From Torreya grandis (Eukaryota; Streptophyta; Pinopsida; Cupressales; Taxaceae): 64,000 bases of DNA. Positions within the stretch are counted from its first letter, which is position 1. Each line of letters opens with the position of its first letter. Below, piece by piece: positions 1 to 8,891 of this stretch. The stretch is taken from assembly GCA_037957365.1 (NCBI GenBank), contig JARHVA010000316.1, positions 806,001 to 870,000 on the forward strand, in the 5' to 3' direction. A program made the position numbers and the translations under genes. The notes beneath the pieces were generated by a model. It was not told where the DNA came from, made no database searches, and worked only from the letters and a program-made list of their open reading frames with translations.

Positions 1-959
1 GAGGTCTATTTATGCTTCAGCAAGTATTGGTTTATGCTTAACATAAATTGCGGCGGGTCGATAGTTTTCATGTGTATTGGTGTCCATAGAAACTAGGGTG
101 AACAGGGTAGGTCATGTTGATGGACTGAAAAGAGAGTTGAGCTGAGTTGATCGACAAGTGATGAGGGTGAATGTGACCAAAGTGCAGAAGAAGTGAAAAG
201 CATATTGCTCTTTCATTGACAAGGACCAAAAAGATAGCATAGATAGGGGTTATGAGAACCAAGAGCCCCATTCATGCGTGACGTCGTTGACCATAGTTAT
301 GTTAGAGCGGTAATCGAATCACTTAGACATTAAAGTGAGCTCGAAGTCCCTTGAGCAGGTGAGAGGAGGAGGAAAGAGGGTAACCCGTTTTAAGAGCAGA
401 GATAACTTTGCCCCTTTTTATAGGAGACCCTGAGACAACTACAAGCCAAGTCCGTGACTCATTTTTTTTTTTTTTTTGCGTAGACTGATCAATGCGGGAA
501 GCCTGCATAGAGATGTCATTTGATTTAGTGGTCAGGTTGTGAAGCTAATCAATGCGGGAAGCTTCTAAAATAATGCTGTTTATTGCCAGATTAGTCATAG
601 CCATCCTTCGAGGGAGTGGTCTAGATTTTTGTTTAATATAAAGGCTTTTGAATAGCTGTCCTTCAAAGGAGCAGTCTATTTATTACAGCAATGATAGTAC
701 AGCTGTCCTTCAAGGGAGCAGTCTGTTTATTTGATTTTGATATTGATATAGTGACCATGGATATGTTTTGACATCTTGATTTGTTTTTATAGAAGTCGAG
801 TCATGGACAAGACTGTAGAAGGTCAAGGGCTCCCTTTTATTAGGACAAAGCATCCATACATCATAAAAGGGTTATAGGAATTGTTAAGAGGAATAGGGTT
901 GAAAGGAAGAAGGACTAAGAGGACCGGGGATTGCTCAAGGGACGAGCTCAAGTTAAGTG
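1..959 (-). other. 3' noncoding region of element A between integrase tail and 3' LTR
   Basis: No convincing reading frame is visible. On the plus strand the stretch holds a 16-base poly-T run (around 463-478), two copies of an 'aatgcgggaagc' motif (around 491-502 and 550-561) and three copies of a CCTTC(A/G)A(A/G)GG-type repeat (599-722, listed separately). Equivalent motifs occur at the same relative place in element C (34430-34625), so the region is a conserved noncoding part of the element family and not host sequence. Confidence 0.6.
599..722 (-). repeat. Triplicate CCTTCAAGG-type repeat of the gypsy 3' region
   Basis: Three related units of about 23 bp lie near 600-622, 653-676 and 700-723, each matching agctgtccttcaagggagca with few changes. 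Each centres on CCTTCAAGG, a 4-bp inverted repeat with a one-base loop. Three decayed units with similar spacing are found in element C at about 34486-34511, 34537-34561 and 34595-34620. Retention of number and spacing suggests a cis-acting role, for example in 3'-end formation or near the polypurine tract. That role is inference. Confidence 0.6.
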
Positions 960-1155
960 TCAAGTGGACGAATACTCGACTAGCAGTAGAACGGTCGCAG
1001 ATGCAACGCATAAGAAGGGGCTCAGGGTCTGAGCGTCCATCAAGAGAAGACAGACGGTAAGTCCCTGATCCATACTTGTGCGTGATAATAAAAGGTCCGA
1101 GCCAATTAGGAGCAAACTTGCCCCATTTGCCTCTTTCCAGATTGGTCAGGTGTTG
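960..1155 (-). pseudogene. Integrase C-terminal tail (GPF/Y-type module), element A
   Basis: The minus-strand translation gives a stretch with RGKWGKFAPNWLGPF followed by a G-x-G-T-Y-x-L-S-S-L-D-G-R segment. This is the W-x-GPF...G-x-Y-x-L pattern that closes Ty3/gypsy integrases just after the catalytic core. The same segment, more decayed, lies in element C at about 35070-35170. In A the zinc-binding domain and DDE core that should precede it are missing, and the frame runs back into low-complexity gag-side sequence. It can make no working integrase. The tail may survive because the deletion breakpoint fell here. Confidence 0.8.
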
Positions 1156-1632
1156 ATTGATGAGTGGATGTGAAGTTGGTTGATATGGTTGTTGATTGAT
1201 CGAGGCAGGTTGAATGTTTTGATAAAAAGGTTGGGTCGAATGTTTGGTTGAGATTTGGTCATTTGATAATTGGTCAATGGTTGGTCGAGGGTTGATTGGT
1301 TGGTATTTGGTCTTTGGTTGGGTCGAATGTTTGGTTGGGGTCGGGTTAAATGTTTGGTTGCTAGTCTGGTTGAGGTTAAGTTGACAGAGTGATTGATATG
1401 TGGTCGAGACTGTGTTGAAAAATTGGTTGAAGTTTGGATGAAGGTTGAATTCCCCCAGCGGCTAGGGAGAATGTTTGACGGATTGGTTAAGGTCGATTGA
1501 GGTTTAGTGGTCAGATGGACTGTGTTGATGTTGAATAAAGGGGTTAAAGGTAGCGAAGGGACCCTAGTCTGTTGTGGAGATCCCGATTTAGATGATGAGG
1601 TTGGAGAGGTATGGGTCGGTGTTGATAATTTA
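1156..1632 (-). other. Asn/Thr/Gln-rich tract and deletion junction between gag stop and integrase tail
   Basis: On the plus strand this stretch is built from variants of ggttgggtcgaatgtttggt (for example around 1228-1250, 1316-1338 and 1345-1365), a decayed minisatellite rich in TTGGT and GGTCGA. In the minus-strand frames it translates to Asn-, Thr- and Gln-rich low complexity with no domain. It sits where protease, RT, RNase H and the integrase core should be, so it includes the deletion junction. A frame overlapping the gag end stays open from 2045 to 1146, but I take that as a by-product of the low-complexity composition. Confidence 0.55.
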
Positions 1633-4620
1633 TCAAAGGGGGGGGTCAAGAGGATCCTTGGTGAGAAAGGTGTCCTTTTTCTGGTGGTGACGAATGACAG
1701 CTTTAAGAGCGCAACAATGCTCGGTGTCATGTCCCAGAGTGTGATGATAGTGACAGAATTTAGAGTTGTCAAACCAAGATGGCCTTGATCCGAGAGTTGA
1801 TGAGTGGGGTGGTGTTGAAGGTTTGTTGATAACGTGGTCGAGAAGAGAGGTGTCATTCCCCAGACATTGGTGAACGACGACCTTGAGGGCATGACAATGC
1901 TCCGTGTCGTGCCCAGGCGTGCGATGATACGCACAAATGCGAGTGTCATCGAACCATGGTGGTTTTGGCCCGAGAGAGTGATATGGTCTAAGAGGCGGGA
2001 GATAGAGACGAGAGGACTGCAATAATTGCCGTAAGAGCAAGGCATATGAACCTGCTAACGGGTCTAGATGTCTTATTGCAAAGAAGGTTGGTGACATTGG
2101 TTTGGGAGGCATAAGAGGCGTTGGTCGATGGTTTAAAGGAGGTATAAGTCTGACGAGTTGATAGAATAATGGAGGTGACTTACCTCTATGAAGTATGGGA
2201 GTGGGAAGCACTCCGAGTAAAGTAGACAGATGTGGGCCCAAGATTGAAGGTAATGATGAAGATAGGGGAGGAGACCTCCGGTGTGGTTTAGTAGCCTTCT
2301 TTGGTTTGGATTGAGGGCCACCTTTGTGTGAGGCGAGATTAGATGTGGGGTGAACACCAAGAGTTTTAGTCTCTTTGGGCATGATGGACGCCTGCGCGGG
2401 TTTGGACTTAGATGTGGACGGTTTTTCTCTCAATGGAGAAGGGATTAAAGGTGTGGGATCTTTAAGTGGAAAGAGCTCTGGAGTAGTCATGGCTTCTGTG
2501 TGTGGTTGGAGAGTCAAAAAGGTATGATCATCTATGGATGATAATAAGGATGAAGGTGAGGCAGCTGGTGTTGATGTGGTCAAAGCGTCTTCCAATATGG
2601 GAGAAGTTGATGGAGGACAAATAGGAGAAGAAAGTTCTTCGCCATGTGGAGGAGGTATAGGGGAAGAAAGGTCTTCCACCTGTGAAAAAGGTTGGTCAGG
2701 GATAAGAGAAAAGATAATGTTGACTGTGTGTATATCATGGTCTTGAGGGTCATTGATTATGGTTTGGACGTTGTCTTGAGTAGGCGGGTAATTAGAAAGA
2801 GGTTGCTTGAAGATGTCAAGGTTTTGGTTGGGCGGTGCATTCGGGTTATCTAAAATAAGATCCCCCTTGTCTAGCATGTCCTGGATGATGTTTTTGAAAG
2901 TTTGACAGTGATCCGTGTCATGGCCTTTGACACGGTGATAGTTGCAAAAGTGGTCTTCCCTGTACCATGCAGGGATAGGTGTTGAGGGGTCGAATTGATG
3001 TGGTCGGATTGAAGGGAGATTGAGGACCTCCTGCTTGACGAGTTTATCCAAAACAGAGGCATATGACTCTCTAATTGGAGTGAATTGACGCTGTATGGAT
3101 TGACGTTGAAAATGTTTATTGATGTAGTCTAATGTTGAAGATGATGAGCGGTTGGTTATTGTTGAAGATGATGGTCTAAAGATGACAGTGTTTGCCGACC
3201 CCTTGGATTGAGAGTGGGCAGAAGAAGGTCTGGAAGAAGAATGGTCATTGGTTCTTGTGTTAGTGTTACACAATTTGACCTTATCTTCTTCAATGGCGCG
3301 GAGTTCAAGCTTTCGGGCCATGGTGAAGGCCTCATCGAAAGTGTGGAATGTTTGAACCCGCAAGGTGGACGAGATGTGACTGACACATGCTCGGGAAAAG
3401 AGCTCAATGAGCTCGGGTTGAGGCAAGGAGAAGGAGAGCTGATTAATCAAGCTTCTCCAACGGGCGACAAAATCGGCTATTGATTCGTCGTCAAATTGTC
3501 TGATGGAGTAAAGGTCTGTGATCGAAACTTGTTTGGTGATATTGATTGAGAAATGGTCAACGAATAGTTGGGCGAGTTGAATGAATGAAAAGATAGAATG
3601 TCTGGCAAGAGAACTATACCAGTCAAGGGCAGGGCCAGAAAGCGACATAAGAAACGTGCGTAAAAGTAATGCATCGTCGTGGGCGATAAGGTAACAGGCA
3701 TGTCTGAATGCCTTTAGATGTTGTTGTGGGTCTTCCTTACTCTGAAAGCGAGTAAATTTAGGAAGCTCCCAATGGTTGGGGTATGGTCGGATAGGGACAG
3801 AAGGGTGGATGGGCTCGTTGTAAATCTGGTCATATGAAGAGACATTACTTGAACCGGAGGTAGAAGCTTCGAGACGGGACATTTTATCCATCAGCATCTT
3901 GATAAGATCTGCTGACGGATTGGCGGGTTGAGCGCCTCCTAGGTTGTAATGCGCTTGGAAGAGGCTAGAGGAGGCGTGCAACATAGCCGGTTGTACAATG
4001 TACGGATGACTAGTCGCAGGGGCGGAAGTGGAGGCTAAGGGTGGTTGGGTTATGAAGGTCGAAGGTATGGGCTGACTAGATACCGCCAAAGGAGGTTGTG
4101 TGACGGCATTGATAAAGGGCGAGGTAGGCACTTCTGCATATATAGGCGCAAGAGTATGTGGGGTCGAGACAATCAAGTTCTGGTATGATGTAGAATTTGG
4201 TTGAATTGCAGGTGGTTGAGAGGGTAATGAAACCCCGATGGAGGTTGGTCTAAAAATAGACGAGGAGGCCGAACTTTGCGTATAGGCCATGGTCGGGTTA
4301 ATGGTTGAGGCGAAAGGTTGAGTCGTAAAAGGTTGGGTGGCGAACGGTGTGGATGTCGTCGCCACGTTGCCCGAAAGGTCTCGCATTGGTTTTCTTGCGA
4401 GATAGTTTTGGAGGGCTGCGGTATTGAGGTCCAAGAATCTTGCAAAATCTTGGTCCCCTTCTGGGATGATAGGCATCTGGGTTGGAGATAGTCTAGTAGG
4501 AATTCTTTCGGTCTTCGAGTAGAACTCCATTATATGATTGTTTATAGACGGGGTAGGTGAAAGCGATAGATGGCTAGCGTGGTCAAGAAGAGCCTTGGTT
4601 TGACTACGTGTCAGAACCAT
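1633..4620 (-). CDS. gag: Gag polyprotein of element A, intact, with three CHHC-type knuckles
   Basis: Intact 995-codon frame. The start is the ATG opening MVLTRSQTK, and decayed equivalents of that start occur in B and C. Residues about 90-280 are Pro/Ser/Thr-rich. Residues about 283-440 form the Ty3/gypsy gag domain (WELPKFTRFQSKEDPQQHL through to FDEAFTMARKLEL). A first knuckle, CNYHRVKGHDTDHC, lies near 555-570. A long Pro/Ser linker follows, then two tandem related knuckles, CAYHRTPGHDTEHC (about 890) and CHYHHTLGHDTEHC (about 950). These sit in two consecutive similar blocks of about 60 residues, each led by LG-x-(K/R)-P-x-WFD. B and C show only one knuckle in this second position. Gag would form the virus-like particle and bind the element RNA. 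An open frame this long, beside heavily stopped relatives, implies youth or continued use. No protease is attached. Confidence 0.9.
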   Translation of the reverse strand: MVLTRSQTKALLDHASHLSLSPTPSINNHIMEFYSKTERIPTRLSPTQMPIIPEGDQDFARFLDLNTAALQNYLARKPMRDLSGNVATTSTPFATQPFTTQPFASTINPTMAYTQSSASSSIFRPTSIGVSLPSQPPAIQPNSTSYQNLIVSTPHTLAPIYAEVPTSPFINAVTQPPLAVSSQPIPSTFITQPPLASTSAPATSHPYIVQPAMLHASSSLFQAHYNLGGAQPANPSADLIKMLMDKMSRLEASTSGSSNVSSYDQIYNEPIHPSVPIRPYPNHWELPKFTRFQSKEDPQQHLKAFRHACYLIAHDDALLLRTFLMSLSGPALDWYSSLARHSIFSFIQLAQLFVDHFSINITKQVSITDLYSIRQFDDESIADFVARWRSLINQLSFSLPQPELIELFSRACVSHISSTLRVQTFHTFDEAFTMARKLELRAIEEDKVKLCNTNTRTNDHSSSRPSSAHSQSKGSANTVIFRPSSSTITNRSSSSTLDYINKHFQRQSIQRQFTPIRESYASVLDKLVKQEVLNLPSIRPHQFDPSTPIPAWYREDHFCNYHRVKGHDTDHCQTFKNIIQDMLDKGDLILDNPNAPPNQNLDIFKQPLSNYPPTQDNVQTIINDPQDHDIHTVNIIFSLIPDQPFSQVEDLSSPIPPPHGEELSSPICPPSTSPILEDALTTSTPAASPSSLLSSIDDHTFLTLQPHTEAMTTPELFPLKDPTPLIPSPLREKPSTSKSKPAQASIMPKETKTLGVHPTSNLASHKGGPQSKPKKATKPHRRSPPLSSSLPSILGPHLSTLLGVLPTPILHRGKSPPLFYQLVRLIPPLNHRPTPLMPPKPMSPTFFAIRHLDPLAGSYALLLRQLLQSSRLYLPPLRPYHSLGPKPPWFDDTRICAYHRTPGHDTEHCHALKVVVHQCLGNDTSLLDHVINKPSTPPHSSTLGSRPSWFDNSKFCHYHHTLGHDTEHCCALKAVIRHHQKKDTFLTKDPLDPPL

Positions 4621-4867
4621 TCAAGGCAAGAAAGAACGTCCTCACAAGCTCAAACAAGCAGATAAGAACTAAAAAGATGAAGACACAAGCAGATCCTAAA
4701 ACCCTAGAAGTAAATTATTAGGATTATAGTGGCTTATGCCTTAGAATATGTGTGTAGAGGAAGATTGGCTTTGTGAGTCGGGTCCTAGAAGAAGCAGTCT
4801 ATGGATGGTTTCGGGTTTTGTTATGGTGCTCAAGAAATCTGTGTTAGCTTCCGTACAGGCCTGGTGC

Positions 4868-5069
4868 TAAGGAGCAAGCTCCCCTCACTTCACGATTCCA
4901 GTGGTTAGCTGGTTTCGCTTAGCCAAAATATACTTCCACTAGAGTTTATCCTCCGCCAGAGAACGGAGTGGGCTTCCCCCTTGGTGATGAAATCCAAGTA
5001 GGGTCACCGGGACGGGTAAGGTATCCACTGGGGGATGAAATCCCAATCGGGCCTTGTCTCAGGTAAGTT
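4868..5069 (-). promoter_or_regulatory. Conserved hairpin-rich leader between PBS and gag (candidate packaging signal), element A
   Basis: Read on the minus strand this untranslated leader segment is recognisable in B (17146-17335), C (45318-45512) and G (52440-52645), although flanking leader sequence has diverged. It contains short hairpins: GGGATTTCATCCC (5-bp stem), CTCCG...CGGAG, CCAG...CTGG and GGAGCTTGCTCC. In G the second stem reads CTCCA...TGGAG, a compensatory pair change. Position between PBS and gag matches where retroelement dimerisation and packaging signals lie. That function is inferred. Confidence 0.55.
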
Positions 5070-5412
5070 TTATGTTTGTTTTGTGCAGGTGGTTTGGTCG
5101 TGTAACATCAAGTGATCTAGATTAATTCAATATGCGGTTTAATTACTATGTGTGGTCTAAAAGATGCAGGCAAACAGAAATGAATGCAAAGTGTTTTAAT
5201 GCCCAAGTCGAAATGTTTGTTCGTATGAAGACGAATGGAGAAAGAGTCGAAGAATATGAGTTTTAGCTAGTCTAGAAGTGCAAGAAAGAAAGAAATGTTC
5301 GTTTTAGTTCTGCTTATGATGTCGTTTAAGAAGAGACGAAAGGAGGCGAAAAGGAAGAAACCTAATGCACCTAAATGAACGGAAGAAAGAAAGAACCCAA
5401 GGAGGACCTAGG

Positions 5413-5430
5413 GTCCCACCGGGCGTGCCA
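5413..5430 (-). promoter_or_regulatory. Primer-binding site, element A
   Basis: The minus strand reads TGGCACGCCCGGTGGGAC three bases (TTC) inside the LTR end. The same site is exact in G (52058-52075) and altered by a few substitutions in B and C. It begins with TGG, as expected for pairing to a tRNA CCA end. I do not assign the tRNA. Confidence 0.8.
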
Positions 5431-5579
5431 GAATGTTTCTATGCAAAATTGCTTTCTACATTCAAAAGAAGAAATAAGAAACTAAAAGAAATGGTCAAGG
5501 CTAGAAGTACCTGATAAAGTCGTGCGCACCGAAATTAGACGTTGAAAGATTCTCCTCTTTTGCTGTGGAGGAATGACAC

Positions 5580-6126
5580 CTGCGAAGAAAATGCTAAAAT
5601 ACGGAAAAACGTTAGTCAAAGATAGGGTGGGCTGTCAGGCGAACGCCCGATCCTGGAAGTACGAAGACTCCCTAGAAGGATATCAACCCACTGATAAAAA
5701 AGCAGAATATTGGACGAAAATAGATAATAATGAAAGATAAAATAATAGAAATAAATGATAGAAAATAAAAGAGCGTACCTGATATGCAGTACTATTCTTC
5801 ACAGTCGCCGGCGTCGGTCTCTGTAGTGCCGACGTCGGTTAGGGAAGGTGCCGACGTCGGTTAAGGTGCCGTCGTCAGTCGGGGTAGTGACCGGCGTTGG
5901 TAGGGGCAGGTTCTGGAAAAAGTCTGAACAGGTTCGGGACAGGGTCTGGGAGAATCGGGATAGGGTCTGAACAGAGTCCGGGGGATGCTGGGTCTGAGAG
6001 AGTTGGGATAGGTTCTGATAAGGTCAGGGCAGGTTTGAACAGAGTCTGGGGGTTTAAGGGAATCGGGATGACAAAACTGATAAATAATAACTAAGAAAGA
6101 AATAAAATAAACGGAATAATACTTAC
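5580..6126 (-). other. Candidate intron within LTR of element A
   Basis: The minus strand has donor GGCAG|GTAAGTATT (GT at 6126-6125) and acceptor TTTTCTTCGCAG|GTGTCATTCC (AG at 5581-5580), 547 nt apart. G has CACAG|GTAAGTTTT and a pyrimidine-rich CTTTGTAG|GTGTCATTCC at matching places. B and C keep the acceptor. Conservation supports a spliced leader RNA. No transcript evidence is available here. Confidence 0.45.
5805..5905. repeat. GACGTC palindrome cluster 2, LTR of element A
   Basis: Two exact CCGACGTCGG units (5829-5838 and 5851-5860) with variants gccggcgtcggt, gccgtcgtcagt and accggcgttggt every 20-25 bp. The cluster lies within the candidate LTR intron, 723-823 bp from the LTR start. 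Confidence 0.85.
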
Positions 6127-6380
6127 CTGCCAGAAGACGCGATGAAAGCCATAGTGTCAGTTGTCTATGCAGATTAGTTGATGCCGAGAGTGTTGATGTC
6201 GTAGTGTTGATGTCGGAGTTCGCAGGTTGATTGCTCGGGGACGGTTGATCAGCGTTTCGAATAGCGTTCGGGGATCTGGTCTCGAATGGTTGGCGGAGGT
6301 TGATGAAGGCGGGGGACGGTTCCAGAGACAGTTCGTCAACCGTTTTGGGAAACCGAATGGTAACTGATAACGGATAACGG

Positions 6381-6475
6381 GAAGGTGACCGACGTCGGCA
6401 GGATTGCCGACGTCAGCCGATAGGTGACCGACGTCGGCGACATCGGCCAGGTAAAGACCGTCGTCGGCAGATGTA
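6381..6475. repeat. GACGTC palindrome cluster 1 in U3 of element A
   Basis: Exact CCGACGTCGG at 6389-6398 and 6428-6437, with variants gccgacgtcagc, gcgacatcggcc and accgtcgtcggc. It lies 153-247 bp from the LTR start, where enhancers usually lie. Each unit holds inverted RCCGAC cores and a central ACGT box. Confidence 0.85.
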
Positions 6476-6628
6476 TAATGGGGATAGAGTCTAGCTTTAG
6501 CTCTGTGCTCATTTTTACATGCTGCCAGGGTCAAGGTTGGTGGAACAAGTGATCGACAAGGGTTCAATAGGCGAAGAAGAATAAGACGGGGAATGACCAG
6601 GGGAGTCGACACGATTTCAGTGTCTACA

Positions 6629-8777
6629 TGCTCTACCCAGATTGATTCAGCTTCCTTATCTGATCACTGTACATCACTCTTTCATTGAAAACAACATCAC
6701 GGCTCCTAATTACCTTGTTAGTTCGTAGATTCCAAAATCTGAAACCAAAATCATCTGAGCCATAGCCAATAAACGTGCACCTCATAGACTTAGCATCAAG
6801 CTTCTTTCTATTTTCCATATCTACATGCACAAAGGCTTCACAACCAAAAACTTTGAGATATGAGAGATCTACCTTTTTACCTATCCATGCCTCTTCTAGA
6901 ATTCCACCATCTAGAGCTGTAGAGGGTCCTCTGTTAATCAGGTACACTGCGGTGTCAACAGCTTCTGCCCAAAACTCTAAGGGCAACCCAGCATGCAATC
7001 TCATACATCTTGCACGCTCCATGATTGTTCTGTTCATCCTTTCAGCAATTCCATTCTGCTGAGGTGTCCTTGGAACCATCCTTTGCCTACGGATTCTGTG
7101 TGTGTAATAATACCAGTTAAACTTAAGACTGCAGAACTCACGGCCATTATCAAATCTCAAGCACTTCAATTTTCTGCCTGTTTCATTCTCAACCATAGCT
7201 TTCCAAATCTTAAAAGTCTCAAAAACATCAAATTTCTTTTTAATACAGTAGATCCATACCTTTCTTGTAGCATCATCTATGAACGTAACATAGTACCATG
7301 ATCCTCCAATAGAGGCTACCTGAGCCGGTACCCACACGTCTGTGTGAACAAGCTGCAACTTATGCCTTTTCTTAGTAGACCCAGTCTTGAGAAAACTAAC
7401 CCTTTTCTATTTTCCAAATACACAATGCTCACAAAATTCTAGATCCATACTTTTCAAATCTGAAAGCATACCTTTAGACTTAAGAATTGACATCCCCTTC
7501 TCACTCATGTGGCCAAGCCTTGAGTGCCACAATTTAGCATCCACATCTGAAGTAGATAATACAGAAGGAGATTTATTAGTAACACAATTACACAAATAGA
7601 GAGTACCTTCTCTCTTACCTCTGGCCATAACAAGCGCACCCTTGGTCACTTTCCAAGAATCTACTGTGAGAGTTACTGTACAACCCTCATCCCCTAGCTT
7701 TCCTGCAAAAATCAAATTTCTCTTCAAGCTAGGAACATGCATCACATCTCTCAACACCCATGTGTTGCCATTCTGCATCTTCAGCTGCACTTTACCTTTG
7801 CCAATAATCTTACAAGGCTCATCATCCCCTAAGTATATTATTCCAAAGTCTCCATGGATATAGTCACTAAAATATTCTCTGTTAGGGGTAGCATGGAAAG
7901 ATGCACCAGAATCTAATACCCAAGATTCTATATTATTATGCAAAGAGAAAATTAGAGCATCTTGTGCAATACCTGCAGCCATTGCCTCTTTCTTTCCTTC
8001 ATGCTGATTGTCCTCCTTAGGCTTTGACCAGCAATCTCTACTTATGTGCCCCAACTTTCCATAGTTCCAGCATTGTGGCCTTCTGCCATTTCTGGATTTG
8101 GATCTGCCTCTTCCCTTAGACTTAGATCTTGATCTCCTCTTGCTCCTTTCTTTTTGACTTCCCCTACTCTCGAGATTTAAAGCGTTCCCAGATGTCTCTT
8201 CTGTGCTTTTCCTGCAAATTTCCTCATTCAAGATAACACTAACAACATCCTCTACTTTTAAAATATTCGAAGCAGAAGCAGTATTAGAAACTGCCATTAC
8301 CAAGCCATGCCAGCTTTCAGGCAAAGAACATAATATTAAAAGAGCTTTTATTTCATCATCAAATACAATATTGACTGAACTTAACTGATTAACAATACTA
8401 TGGAAATCATTCAGGTGATTAGATACAGATCCACCTTCTTGCATATGCAAATTAAATAACTGCTTCATAAGATATACCTTATTAGAAGCGGAGGGTTTTT
8501 CATACAAATTTGCTAACATAGTCATTAACTCTACCATTGTTTTTGCCTGTGACAAATTGGATATCACAGTGGATGATAGACTCAGTCTTATAGACCCCAG
8601 AGCCTTTCTGTCAAGAACTTCCCATTCTTCATCCTCCATGTCCTTGGGCTTCTTTGCAATCCCACCTAACGGCAAGTAAAGATCTTTCTGATACAGATAG
8701 TCCTCTATCTACATTCTCCAATGTTGATAGTTCTTGCCATTAAACTTTTCCATTCTCAACTTACTTTCTTCTGCCAT
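6629..8777 (-). pseudogene. Copia gag-protease-integrase polyprotein, two in-frame stops, 3' truncated (element D)
   Basis: The start is the ATG at 8777-8775 (MAEESKLRM). The order is UBN2-type gag (LYEKPSASNKVYLMKQLFNL and DFHSIVNQL), an Arg/Ser/Lys-rich basic tract, a zinc knuckle CWNYGKLGHISRDC (second Cys replaced by Tyr), a retropepsin motif WVLDSGASFHAT, a pre-integrase zinc region (LWHSRLGHM...CEHCVFGK), and an integrase core with HTDVW, RFDNGREF and QQNGIAERMN, which supply the D, D and E residues. Two TAG codons break the frame, at 8711-8709 and 7409-7407. Both sit where relatives usually have Gln, so each is explained by CAG to TAG. The frame otherwise stays open to the edge of A's LTR. 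The reverse transcriptase part is off the window. Confidence 0.88.
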
Positions 8778-8872
8778 TGCTTCTCCCACTCAAATAGAAA
8801 TCCCTGTAGAAACCCCTGTGAGCAACCTGTAATCCAAACACACTACACAGATCTGAACCACCTGTTAGTGAA

Positions 8873-8889
8873 CCTGAGCTCTGATACCA
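8873..8889 (-). promoter_or_regulatory. Primer-binding site, element D
   Basis: The minus strand reads TGGTATCAGAGCTCAGG two bases inside the LTR end. This is the classic copia primer site complementary to initiator-Met tRNA. F has TGGTATCAGAGCTAAGG at 62875. Confidence 0.9.
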
Positions 8890-8891
8890 CT

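Larger units (their letters stand above)
1..6628 (-). mobile_element. Ty3/gypsy Tat-like element A, deletion derivative, 3' end outside window
   Basis: Reading on the minus strand from 6628 there is one LTR (5434-6628), a primer-binding site, a structured leader, an intact long gag (4620-1633), a short Asn/Thr/Gln-rich tract, the C-terminal tail of integrase (about 1155-960) and a repeat-bearing 3' region to the window edge. Protease, reverse transcriptase, RNase H and the integrase core are absent: only about 0.5 kb separates gag from the integrase tail, where the related elements B and C carry several kb of pol. A is therefore a gag-only, probably trans-mobilised derivative. The intact gag suggests recent amplification. 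The 3' LTR and any target duplication lie to the left of base 1. Its 5' LTR directly abuts truncated copia element D, so A probably inserted into D. Confidence 0.85.
5434..6628 (-). repeat. 5' LTR of element A (1195 bp)
   Basis: On the minus strand it begins TGTAGACACTG at 6628 and ends AGAAACA at 5434, a TG...CA LTR followed by TTC and the primer-binding site. The U5 end resembles that of G's LTR, including the segment around CCTTGACCATTTC and the last 20 or so bases. The U3 halves differ, so A and G are subfamilies. It carries two clusters of GACGTC-centred palindromes (5805-5905 and 6381-6475) and a candidate intron (6126 to 5580). Confidence 0.85.

Noticed and set aside
1146..2045. 299-codon frame overlapping the end of gag in A as a second protein
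   Set aside because: Its first half is the shifted frame of the knuckle region and its second half is Asn/Thr repeat translation. It shows no domain and has no counterpart in B or C.
8873..8889. Possible tRNA gene at the TGGTATCAGAGC sites (also 62875 and 50383)
   Set aside because: Only the 3'-end complement is present, next to LTR ends. No cloverleaf is possible. These are primer-binding sites.
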